A DNA stretch of 23,934 bases from SZUA-265 sp966249405 (GTDB taxonomy: Bacteria; Myxococcota_A; Polyangia; Polyangiales; Polyangiaceae): the NCBI GenBank assembly GCA_966249405.1, contig CBINDO010000103.1, positions 1 through 23,934 on the forward strand, given 5' to 3'. Shown in pieces: positions 16,216 to 22,922 of this stretch. The notes below the pieces were generated by a model that saw only the letters and a program-made list of their open reading frames with translations, did not search any database and had not been told where the DNA came from. Positions within the stretch are counted from its first letter, which is position 1, and every line of letters begins with the position of its first letter. A program made the translations under genes and the position numbers.

Positions 16216-17352
16216 TCACGGCGCAACCGGTTCGTTAACGATCGGCTCCTCGGGCGGACGTTGCGCGGCCACCACGGGTGGTCGCGGCGCCTGGGTGGAT
16301 GCCACCTCCGCCGGCTCGAGCTTGAGCAGAAGGTTGATCCACTGCAGGTCTCGAACGTGAGACACCACGATGCGGAACACGCTGGTCAGAGGTACCGACA
16401 ACAACGCGCCCGTCGGGCCCAACAGCCCTCCCCAAACGACAATGGCGACGACCACGGCGAGCGGCGACAATCCGCACGAATTTCCGAGCACTCGAGGTTC
16501 AACGATGTTGCTGACGACACCCTTGATGACCAGCAGGCCTACGGCCAAGCCGACGATCGTCGAAACGTCTCGCGTCAACAACGCCAGCGCTACCGGGGGC
16601 GCCGAAGCGATCAGAGCGCCAGCTACCGGGATGTAGTTGCAGACGAACGCGACTGCTCCCCACAGCGGCGCGTTGGGGATACTCAGCGTCAAGCACAACA
16701 ATGTGACAAGGCCGCCGGTACCCACACTGATCAGAGTTTTCGCCCCGAGGTAACGCTGGACGTCTCTGATGACGTGTCGGTTTTCGATGACGAACTGGTT
16801 CAGCCCGCTGAGCAGCCGCGTCTTTACCGAGTTGCGCTCCAGCAGCATGAACAGCGTCAGTAGCAAAACGAACACGGCGTGGGAAATCAGCGTCGGTAGC
16901 GTGCTCAGCCACTCCCCCGAATGGCTCATCAACACGGCCCCCGCCTGAGTACCCTGAAGTGCGAGCGCAGCCCGTACCAAGCCCCGCGACGCGAGCCACG
17001 AGACGGCGGACTTCTGGATGTCTCTCGCAGCGGTCTCGTACTTCGGCAGATCCCCGAGCAGCTCACTGGCCCCATAGGCCAGAGTGGCGAAAAACAGGCC
17101 TATGCCCACGAGCAGAGTGAGCATGCCGAAGGTTACCGCCAAGGCGGGCGGCATGCGTCTCCGCTCGAGGTTTTCGACGAGCGGCTGAACCGCGAGAACC
17201 AGGCACGCCGCCAACAACAGCGGCACGATCACGTCGCGCGACGCATGAACGCCGAAGCCTATGATCACGAGCCCTGCGAATAGAACGACTACTCGCAGGG
17301 ACGATTCCAAGCGAATAGGCACGCGACTGAAAGTGGGCGGGTCGAGAGCCAT
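16216..17352 (-). CDS. AI-2E family (PerM/YdiK-type) transporter
   Basis: A protein of 378 residues. The N-terminal helices include VVVLFAGLVIIGFGVHASRDVIVPLLLAACLVLAVQPLVENLERRRMPPALAV, the family-typical opening with the P-L-V-x-x-L-E-R-R loop. A soluble helical stretch follows, then FVLLLTLFMLLERN, VQRYLGAKTLISVGTGGLVTLLCLTLSIPNAPLWGAVAFVCNYIPVAGALIAS and VIKGVVSNIVEPRVLGNSCGLSPLAVVVAIVVWGGLLGPTGALLSVPLT, all diagnostic of the family. The last 50 residues are a Pro/Ala-rich cytoplasmic tail. Members export autoinducer-2 or exchange ions; the sequence does not say which. It starts 45 bases after the response-regulator gene on the same strand, so it may belong to that regulator's sigma-54 operon. 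Confidence 0.92.
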   Translation of the reverse strand: MALDPPTFSRVPIRLESSLRVVVLFAGLVIIGFGVHASRDVIVPLLLAACLVLAVQPLVENLERRRMPPALAVTFGMLTLLVGIGLFFATLAYGASELLGDLPKYETAARDIQKSAVSWLASRGLVRAALALQGTQAGAVLMSHSGEWLSTLPTLISHAVFVLLLTLFMLLERNSVKTRLLSGLNQFVIENRHVIRDVQRYLGAKTLISVGTGGLVTLLCLTLSIPNAPLWGAVAFVCNYIPVAGALIASAPPVALALLTRDVSTIVGLAVGLLVIKGVVSNIVEPRVLGNSCGLSPLAVVVAIVVWGGLLGPTGALLSVPLTSVFRIVVSHVRDLQWINLLLKLEPAEVASTQAPRPPVVAAQRPPEEPIVNEPVAP

Positions 17353-17397
17353 GGCTCCGATGAGTAGCGTGCCTGATTCGGTTTACGGAAGCTCAAT

Positions 17398-18786
17398 CTA
17401 TGAAAGCAAGTCGGGGCGAGGTTCCGAAGCAGCCCCGTAACGCTCCAACTTGCGGTACAAGGTGCGACGATCGACGCCGAGCAGTTTGGCTGCCTGCGTC
17501 TTGTTGCCTTGCACGCTCCGCAGAACGTTCTCGATGTAACGCTCCTGCAACTCGTGGAGGGGGATGATTTGCTGTGGCAACGCCTGATCGGCTCCCACTC
17601 GGGCAAGCTCGTAACTCCGCACCTTCTCCGGCAAGTCGACCACGCACAGCTCGTTGCTCTCGGCGAGCGTGACCGCGCGTTCGATGTAGTTGGAAAGCTC
17701 TCGGACGTTGCCGGGCCATTCGTAGTCCAGCAGCTTCTGAGCCGCATTGCGCTGAATCCCGCGAATGTCGCGACCGATACGCGCCGCGTAGGTGCGCAGG
17801 AAGTGCTCTGCCAAGTGCAGCACGTCCATACCGCGGTTGCGGAGCGGCGGAAGGTCGAGGCCCACGACGTTCAAACGGTAGTACAGGTCTGCGCGGAAGC
17901 GGCCCGTCTGCACGTCCTTCTCGAGGTCCCGGTTCGTTGCCGTGATGATTCGAATGTCGAGATCGATCTCGCGAGTCGAACCCACCGGGCGCAACTTCCG
18001 CTCTTGAAGTACGCGCAGCAGTTTGGGCTGTAGCTCGAGCGGCATCTCGCCAATCTCGTCGAGGAACACCGTGCCGTGCTGCGCTTGCTCGAACAGACCT
18101 TTTCGATCGGTTTTGGCGTCGGTGAACGCACCGCGCACGTGCCCGAACAGCTCGCTCTCCAAGAGCTGCGCAGGTACCGCCGCACAATTGACGGCCATGA
18201 ACGGCGCGTTGCGACGCGGCCCCTCGTTGTGCAGCGCTTGAGCGACCAGTTCCTTACCCGTACCGCTTTCACCCGTGATGAGCACCGAGGTGTCGGTCTC
18301 CGAAATCTGCCGGATCAAACCGAAGACGCGTTTCATCGCCGGGCTCTCGCCGATGATGTTGCCCACGTTCATTGCGGGCTGTGCCTGAGCACGCAAGCGG
18401 CGCACTTCGCGCTCCAAGTAGCCGCGTTCGGTCGCTCTGCGGAGCGCGTGGTAGAGGTGAACGGTCTCGACCGGCTTCTGAATGAAGTCGAACGCGCCTG
18501 CTCGCAATGCGGCGACGGCAGTGTCCATGTTGCCGAACGCTGTCACTACGATTACGGGCACGTCCGGGCGCGCGGCGACCATGCGTTGACACAACTCGAT
18601 GCCGCCGATGCCGCCGAGATGAACGTCCGATAGCACGACATCGAACGGTTGGGACGAGGCTAACACTAGGCCCCGTTCCGCGGATTCGCATCCCACCACC
18701 TCGTATCCCTCGCGAGCGAGTACGTGCCGTAATACGTCGAGGGCTTCTTGGTCGTCGTCGATAGCTAAAACGCGGGGCTTGTCCAT
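17398..18786 (-). CDS. NtrC-family sigma-54 response regulator
   Basis: A protein of 462 residues. I chose ATG 18786 because AGGAGA lies five bases before it; a GTG at 18810 is in frame but weaker. Residues 1-120 are a receiver with the acidic pocket DDD (10-12), phospho-acceptor Asp54 and the conserved Thr82 and Lys104. Residues about 140-370 are a sigma-54-interacting AAA+ domain: Walker A GESGTGKE (172-179), loop 1 GAFTDA (219-224), Walker B VFLDEIGE (Asp243-Glu244) and YYRLNVVGLDLPPLRNR. The C-terminus has a Fis-type helix-turn-helix (GNKTQAAKLLGVDRRTLYRKLERYG). Loop 1 has Asp where GAFTGA has Gly. It should activate sigma-54 promoters after phosphorylation. Its own promoter appears to be sigma-54 dependent (18858-18873). 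Its partner kinase and targets are not known. Confidence 0.95.
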   Translation of the reverse strand: MDKPRVLAIDDDQEALDVLRHVLAREGYEVVGCESAERGLVLASSQPFDVVLSDVHLGGIGGIELCQRMVAARPDVPVIVVTAFGNMDTAVAALRAGAFDFIQKPVETVHLYHALRRATERGYLEREVRRLRAQAQPAMNVGNIIGESPAMKRVFGLIRQISETDTSVLITGESGTGKELVAQALHNEGPRRNAPFMAVNCAAVPAQLLESELFGHVRGAFTDAKTDRKGLFEQAQHGTVFLDEIGEMPLELQPKLLRVLQERKLRPVGSTREIDLDIRIITATNRDLEKDVQTGRFRADLYYRLNVVGLDLPPLRNRGMDVLHLAEHFLRTYAARIGRDIRGIQRNAAQKLLDYEWPGNVRELSNYIERAVTLAESNELCVVDLPEKVRSYELARVGADQALPQQIIPLHELQERYIENVLRSVQGNKTQAAKLLGVDRRTLYRKLERYGAASEPRPDLLS

Positions 18787-18857
18787 GTTATCTCCTGTTT
18801 GCGTTCCCACCCCGGTGTGCTGATTTGTCGAAGGGGCGGCAGCAGTGCCCAGCAGTA

Positions 18858-18873
18858 AGCGAACTTCGTGCCA
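18858..18873 (-). promoter_or_regulatory. Sigma-54 (-24/-12) promoter of the response-regulator gene
   Basis: On the minus strand the sequence TGGCACGAAGTTCGCT matches the sigma-54 consensus TGGCACG-N4-TTGC(A/T) with one mismatch (C for T in the -12 box) and keeps the invariant GG-N10-GC spacing. Transcription would begin near 18848, leaving a leader of about 62 bases before ATG 18786. Location, orientation and spacing all fit. Confidence 0.72.
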
Positions 18874-18949
18874 CGTTCCGGCGTCACAACTAACTGTGCA
18901 AGTTTACTAAGCTTTTGAGCCTTGCCTCGGCAATGGTGCCGGAATTGTT

Positions 18950-18957
18950 GTGGCATT
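18950..18957 (+). promoter_or_regulatory. Additional GTGGCATT half-site
   Basis: GTGGCATT repeats the right half of the nearby 18-bp palindrome (18984-18991) in the same orientation, 34 bases away (about three helical turns). It lies about 100 bases upstream of the predicted sigma-54 start. It may be a secondary binding site for the same protein; being only eight bases, it could be chance. Confidence 0.35.
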
Positions 18958-18974
18958 ATGCATCATGTGAGGCA

Positions 18975-18992
18975 AAATGCCACGTGGCATTT
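18975..18992. promoter_or_regulatory. Perfect 18-bp palindrome, likely enhancer/operator
   Basis: AAATGCCACGTGGCATTT is a perfect palindrome with two 9-base arms. Its centre is about 135 bases upstream of the predicted start of the sigma-54-driven regulator gene, the usual distance for upstream activating sequences bound by dimers of NtrC-family activators. The simplest reading is an autoregulatory binding site for the adjacent response regulator's Fis-type domain. It also lies upstream of the divergent kinase-like gene. Confidence 0.6.
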
Positions 18993-19306
18993 GGCTTCGC
19001 GAATGGGGGCTTCCGGCGACGACCGGCGCGCGGCAATTCGGACCCCAACACGCGCTCGCCAGGGTACGTGAGAGTAAACCCTGGCCTCCCACGACGTGCA
19101 AGCCCGAGGCCAGCGGTGAGACGAGTTTCGTTGGGCATCGGGTGGTAACGACTCCCCACCGAGAGGCAAGCTGCCTCAGCTCGGCGCATCGACCACCATG
19201 CCGTTAGGATTGGAGTGACAACGTGCTTGCTCTTCCAGTCAGGCAGTCTATTCTGCGCTCGACGCGACTTCGTGTTTGGAGACGCGTCGTTAGAAGAGTG
19301 GAGATC

Positions 19307-20002
19307 ATGAGCGAGCCGCCGTTGGAAGCCTACGAGCCGTACGCCGAACGTGTCATGCGTTCGGTTGCACACAACATCGGCAATGTCGTGAACGTGATCT
19401 CGGGAAGGCTCAGCCTCCTCGAACTCCAGGATGGTATGGGTACGGAAGCGCTGGAGATGATCGCCCTGATGCGGGACCGGCTGCGTCGCACTCAGGGCGA
19501 GCTGCGCGAGGCGGTTCGCTTCGTCAGCGAAACCACGTCTCCGTCAGGCGACTCTACCGCGAAGTCGTTTGCCGTCGCCGACGCTTTGCAGGCTGTGCTC
19601 GGAGACGTCCCTGGTCATGTAGAGGGGTTGGATTCCTTGCGCGACGAGCGCGTTCGCGGGTGCACTTCGACGCAGCCACTCGTACTTGCGCTCGGGATGT
19701 TGGTTTCAGGTTTACGCAAACTGTTCCCACAGCGTGACGGGGTGGAATGGCGCCTGGACGCCAACGGAGAGGGCCTCGTGCTCGATCTGATCGCGGCCGC
19801 CGCTGCGCTCCCTGCAGATCGCCGTAGTCTCATGGAGCCGTGGTTCGACGTAGGCGCGCTTGGAGCCAATCTCGAGTCACGTCGAGGCCGGTTGGAGTTT
19901 GCGACCGCGCTCGGACGGATCGAAGACGGTGGGGGACAGATATCGGCCGCCAAAGAAGGCGCTGATGTCTCACGTGTGCGGTTGTTCTGGCCGAACGGCT
20001 AG
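19307..20002 (+). CDS. Degenerate histidine-kinase-like / histidine phosphotransferase-like protein
   Basis: A protein of 231 residues from ATG 19307, preceded by GTGGAGATC. There is no sensor or membrane segment. Residues about 14-65 resemble a DHp two-helix dimerisation domain with phospho-acceptor candidate His22 in an H-box, VAHNIGNVVNVISGRLSLLEL, comparable to the H-D-L-N-N pattern. The rest has the outline of a HATPase domain but lacks its ATP-binding boxes: the N-box position reads LVLALGMLVSGLRKLF without the Asn, there is no DxGxG, and the glycine-rich box is absent. Only the final strands remain (GRIEDGGGQISAAKEGADVSRVRLFWP). A DHp domain with a dead ATPase fold of about 230 residues is the layout of ChpT-like histidine phosphotransferases. 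It is divergent from the sigma-54 regulator and may pass phosphate to it, which is an inference. Confidence 0.65.
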   Translation: MSEPPLEAYEPYAERVMRSVAHNIGNVVNVISGRLSLLELQDGMGTEALEMIALMRDRLRRTQGELREAVRFVSETTSPSGDSTAKSFAVADALQAVLGDVPGHVEGLDSLRDERVRGCTSTQPLVLALGMLVSGLRKLFPQRDGVEWRLDANGEGLVLDLIAAAAALPADRRSLMEPWFDVGALGANLESRRGRLEFATALGRIEDGGGQISAAKEGADVSRVRLFWPNG

Positions 20003-20504
20003 TCTTCCGCGCGGTTGGCAGCTTTCCGAAGACCTGGGCACGGGACCGCCGCGTCCGGCGGTTGCGTTACTTCTGCTCGCGACGAGTAGGAGCGGGTTTC
20101 AATAACCCTAGACCCGCGTCAATCTGAGGGTGACCCATCGAAACGGGGGAGCACGAAGTCGGGGGAAACGACATCATCCACGTTGGTGGGCGTTTTGCTC
20201 TCGCGACCGTTTTTCCTGATCCTCTCTCCGAATCCAGCGCGGCGTCGTTGGTTGTGTGACAGACGCTGATGTGCGGCTTGCGGGTAAGTCACAACAATGG
20301 TGGTTATAGTTGTTCACCTGAGGGCTCGCGTCCTACATGCGCGGACACTGACCGGCACGCGCACACGTTCCTAAACGGCCATTTTTGCGGACCACTGTCA
20401 GAAAGGATCGGACCAACGTCGTGTTCTGTGTAAGCTTGCTTGGCTCTACGGAGAACGAGTTCATGCCCTTGGCAGGACCGCCGTTGTGGGCTTGGAGGCG
20501 AACT
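20003..20504. other. 502-bp intergenic region with weak hairpins
   Basis: No gene is supported between the kinase-like gene and the lipoprotein gene. Besides the hairpin at 20045-20062, GCGGGT (20092-20097) pairs with ACCCGC (20112-20117). The promoter of the lipoprotein gene should lie here, but no convincing -35/-10 or sigma-54 site was found; a TATAGT at 20305-20310 lacks a well-placed -35. The lipoprotein frame stays open upstream to about 20385, but that part has neither ribosome site nor signal sequence. Confidence 0.4.
20045..20062 (+). terminator. Possible terminator hairpin after the kinase-like gene
   Basis: ACCGCCG (20045-20051) and CGGCGGT (20056-20062) form a perfect 7-bp GC-rich stem with a 4-base loop, 42 bases after the stop codon. 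The following TGCGTTACTTC is only moderately T-rich, so strong intrinsic termination is uncertain. Confidence 0.35.
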
Positions 20505-22139
20505 ATGAAATTGAGATATCGAAGCTCGGTAATGGGTAACGCGCGACTTGGAATGACTTTGGGTGTGTTGATGGCCGCGATCGCTGGCTGCAGCGACGAT
20601 GACGCGCCGCCCCCAGACGACATCCCCGATGCAGCGAGCACGCTGACGGGTGAGACAGCAGAGACGACGGGTGGCGGAGGGGAAGAGTCATCGAGCCCCA
20701 CGTCGGAACCCAACGAGACCCTCACCATCGTGGACGAAACGACCGAAGGCAACGGCGCCACCTCGGCCGAGCCCACGGGTGGCCCCACGGATACCTCGGC
20801 TTACCTGAGTTCTTCGCCCACCACGGGCGGTAACGCGACGAGTTCCGACCTTCCAACGTTGGACACGACGGGCATCGTCGTCGACCCCACGTCGGACACC
20901 GGCGCGGTTGTCGACACCACTGCAGATCTGCCCACGGACGGCACCGACGACACGGGTTACGTTCCGCCGAACCTGGTCGCGAACTGGGACTTCGAGGTCG
21001 ACACGGCGGGGTGGTACTCTTGGGGCAACGACGGCCTGGTCGTTTCGACCGACAAAGCAAATACCGGTAACCAGAGCCTGTTGATTCCGGCGGACGGCTC
21101 AGCGGTTGGTCCCGGCGCCACCATGCTCAGCAATCCGGTGCCGGGCGGCGTCTATGAGGTAACGTTCTGGGCGACGACTGGCGCGGGCAGCGCATCCGTT
21201 CGGATCACGAGACAGCTGGCGTGCGCGAGCAACCAATACCTGTGGGTGGTTGGAAATACGACGATTACCTCAGACGGTTGGAGCCAGCTAACGGGCACGT
21301 TCGACGTTCCGGAAGATTGCGATTCGACGAGTTTCCAGGTCTACATCGAAGGCGATACGAATGACGCCGACGTGTACATCGACACCGTTTCCGTTCGCCT
21401 CATCTCGGGCGGCGGTGGGGACGAAACCACCGGCGCGGACACGAGCGGCGTCGAAACCACTGGCGGCGGTGAGACGACCGGCGGCCCCGTTGACGTCGAT
21501 TCGGGCGTAATCGAGACCACCGAACCGGTTCAAACGACTGACGGTGATGCTGGAGTCGTCGACACCACTGACACTCCCGTCGAAGGCGACGCGAGCGTGG
21601 GCGACACGACACTTCCCGAGGGCGACGCGTCGGTTGGCGACGTGACGAGTGCCGTCGTTGAGACGAGTGCTCCCGCGGACACGAGCGCGGCGCCGCCGTC
21701 AAACCTGATTAGCAGCGGAGACTTCGAAACCGGTATTGACGGATGGTACTCGTGGGTTGGCACCGCGGCTCAAACCGATGCAAAGGCACATGGTGGAACC
21801 TATAGCTTGCTGGTGACCGGAACCGGTAACGGGCCTGCAGCCACGATGGTGTCCGGTGAAGTCGCCGGAGCGACCTACGATGTTGAGTTCTGGGTTAGCA
21901 TTGGCAGTGGATCGCAGGATGTTCGCATTGTTCGATCTCTCGATTGCACGGGGGACGCAACCGACTATGCTTGGGTCGTCGGTAATACCAGCGTATCAAG
22001 CAGCGGATGGACTTTGCTTTCCGGTTCTACAACAATTCCCGCCGACTGCGCTGACCCTGCGATGCAGGTCTACGCGGAGGGTGAGGGGACGAACGTTGAT
22101 CTGTACGTTGATGACGTGTCCGTGACTTTGGCCCAGTAA
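20505..22139 (+). CDS. Large lipoprotein with two carbohydrate-binding-like modules on acidic Thr-rich linkers
   Basis: A protein of 544 residues from ATG 20505, with GGAGG eight bases upstream. The lipobox IAGC ends at Cys29, followed by SDDD, so surface or outer-membrane anchoring is plausible. Residues 30-155 are a low-complexity linker of Asp, Thr, Ser, Pro and Gly. Two homologous modules follow, at about 156-302 and 400-544. Both open N-L-x4-DFE-x4-GWYSW, share an internal WVVGNT-(T/S)-(I/V)-(T/S)-S block and close with VY-x-EG and D-(V/L)-Y-(I/V)-D-x-VSV-x-L. This is the jelly-roll layout of CBM4/9/22-type carbohydrate-binding modules. Each has one Cys pair. The linker between them (303-399) repeats ETTGG and GDASVGD motifs. 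No catalytic domain is present. A role in binding polysaccharide or extracellular matrix is likely but the ligand is unknown. Confidence 0.8.
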   Translation: MKLRYRSSVMGNARLGMTLGVLMAAIAGCSDDDAPPPDDIPDAASTLTGETAETTGGGGEESSSPTSEPNETLTIVDETTEGNGATSAEPTGGPTDTSAYLSSSPTTGGNATSSDLPTLDTTGIVVDPTSDTGAVVDTTADLPTDGTDDTGYVPPNLVANWDFEVDTAGWYSWGNDGLVVSTDKANTGNQSLLIPADGSAVGPGATMLSNPVPGGVYEVTFWATTGAGSASVRITRQLACASNQYLWVVGNTTITSDGWSQLTGTFDVPEDCDSTSFQVYIEGDTNDADVYIDTVSVRLISGGGGDETTGADTSGVETTGGGETTGGPVDVDSGVIETTEPVQTTDGDAGVVDTTDTPVEGDASVGDTTLPEGDASVGDVTSAVVETSAPADTSAAPPSNLISSGDFETGIDGWYSWVGTAAQTDAKAHGGTYSLLVTGTGNGPAATMVSGEVAGATYDVEFWVSIGSGSQDVRIVRSLDCTGDATDYAWVVGNTSVSSSGWTLLSGSTTIPADCADPAMQVYAEGEGTNVDLYVDDVSVTLAQ

Positions 22140-22171
22140 GCCGACTTCATCATCAAGCCTTCACGCTAGGC

Positions 22172-22206
22172 AAAGCCGCGGCGCTCTTCCAGAGCCGCGG
22201 CTTTTA
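22172..22206 (+). terminator. Rho-independent terminator of the lipoprotein gene
   Basis: AAAGCCGCGGC (22172-22182) and GCCGCGGCTTT (22194-22204) form a perfect 11-bp stem with an 11-base loop, ending in TTTTAT. It begins 32 bases after the stop codon. The A-run on the left side gives a shorter U-tract for the opposite strand as well. Confidence 0.9.
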
Positions 22207-22272
22207 TCCTTTGTGCCGCGTCTGTGAGAGCCGCTCCAGGCTTGTGGACTTGAGGGGAAACTCATGCCAAGT

Positions 22273-22291
22273 CGACAGGCGCGTGCTGTCG
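22273..22291. repeat. Short inverted repeat (hairpin)
   Basis: CGACAG (22273-22278) and CTGTCG (22286-22291) are perfect complements with a 7-base loop. It lies about 40 bases before the much longer inverted repeat at 22332. Alone it is unremarkable; it counts only as part of a structured non-coding stretch. Confidence 0.4.
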
Positions 22292-22331
22292 GAGTTGAGG
22301 CTAGTTGCATGCGGCGAGCTATCAGCCCACG

Positions 22332-22378
22332 GGACCAACGTCGACTCGGACAAGCGATCCGCCGATCGACGTTGGTCC
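22332..22378. repeat. 13-bp perfect inverted repeat with structured loop
   Basis: GGACCAACGTCGA (22332-22344) and TCGACGTTGGTCC (22366-22378) are perfect complements. Inside the 21-base loop, TCGG (22346-22349) can pair with CCGA (22362-22365), extending the stem to 17 bp with one bulged base. There is no T-run after either arm, so it is not a typical terminator. It could be the core of a small RNA, an mRNA-end structure, a recombination or protein-binding site, or the remnant of a mobile palindromic element. Confidence 0.6.
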
Positions 22379-22467
22379 TTGCGCAGGCGAGTCGAACGTC
22401 GATAGCCCGCGTGCGGACAGGGTGGCTGCGGCGCCGTGAAATTAACGAACGCCAGCAGGCACCTAGC

Positions 22468-22795
22468 GACTCAGGCTGGCTCGATCTGTCACGCAACGAC
22501 TCGTGTGTGCGGTCATTCACGTATCGAGTGTCTTTTCGATGTGTCACGCAACGACTCGTGTGTGCAATCATTCCCGCATCGAGTGTCTCTCCGACGCAGG
22601 CTGGCTCGATGTGTCACGCGACGACTCGTGTGTGGAGTCATTTCCGCATCGAGCGTCTCTCCGATGTGTCACGCAGCGACTCGGGGAGACATTTCCGCAT
22701 CGAGTGTCTCTCCGACGCAGGCTTGGCTCGATGCGCCATCGGCTCGTGTGTGCGGTCATTCACGTATCGAGCGTCTTTTCGACTTGGCCGGCCTC
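22468..22795. repeat. Higher-order tandem repeat: 15-bp spacer plus 55-bp units (125-bp period)
   Basis: Five diverged copies of a unit that begins GAT-G-TGTCACGC and ends CGAG(T/C)GTCT(T/C)T(T/C)C lie at 22483-22537, 22538-22592, 22608-22662, 22663-22713 and 22730-22780; the last two are shortened to 51 bases. A 15-16 base element, GACGCAGGCTGGCTC, precedes units 1, 3 and 5 (22468, 22593, 22714), with a decayed copy after unit 5 (22781-22795). The higher unit is therefore spacer-unit-unit, about 125 bases. Each unit can form a hairpin closed by (A/G)CTCG and CGAG(T/C). The 55-base period is not a multiple of three, so the array is non-coding. Confidence 0.85.
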
Positions 22796-22878
22796 GTGGA
22801 TTCGTCCATGGGGACGTCGAGTGTTTACCGCGAAGGACGTAACGATTGGACTGCGAACTCGCACGACAAAACGAAGAG

Positions 22879-22900
22879 AGCCCGAAGCGGACTTCGGGCT
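22879..22900 (-). terminator. Terminator hairpin after the minus-strand envelope gene
   Basis: AGCCCGAAG (22879-22887) and CTTCGGGCT (22892-22900) form a perfect 9-bp stem closed by a four-base loop. It lies 22 bases past the stop codon of the minus-strand gene at 22923, and on that strand is followed by CTCTTCGTTTTG. On the plus strand ATCTTATTTG follows, so it may work in both directions. Confidence 0.75.
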
Positions 22901-22922
22901 ATCTTATTTGCGCAGCTCGCCG

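Larger units (their letters stand above)
18787..19306. other. 520-bp divergent intergenic region with sigma-54 promoter and palindrome cluster
   Basis: No gene is supported. The left part contains the regulator's sigma-54 promoter, and the middle holds the GTGGCATT-type sites (separate entries). On the plus strand a weak sigma-70-like pair, TTGCTC (19227-19232) and TATTCT (19249-19254) with a 16-base spacer, precedes the kinase-like gene; it is a poor match and only suggestive. Nothing else stands out from 18993 to 19220. Confidence 0.5.
22140..22922. other. 783-bp gene-free region with hairpins and tandem repeats
   Basis: The two flanking genes converge here, and each has a terminator at its end of the region. 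Between them are two hairpins (22273-22291, 22332-22378) and a tandem repeat (22468-22795). Open frames cross the repeats in all three forward frames, but none has a ribosome site or recognisable product, and the repeat length breaks the frame, so I call no gene. Confidence 0.6.

Noticed and set aside
20305..20310. TATAGT as -10 box for the lipoprotein gene
   Set aside because: The nearest -35-like sequence (TTGCGG at 20278) is 21 bases away, too far for a normal spacer.
22468..22795. CRISPR array
   Set aside because: The long units are the diverged repeats and the short elements between them are also repeated; there are no unique spacers, unit spacing is uneven, and no cas genes are nearby.
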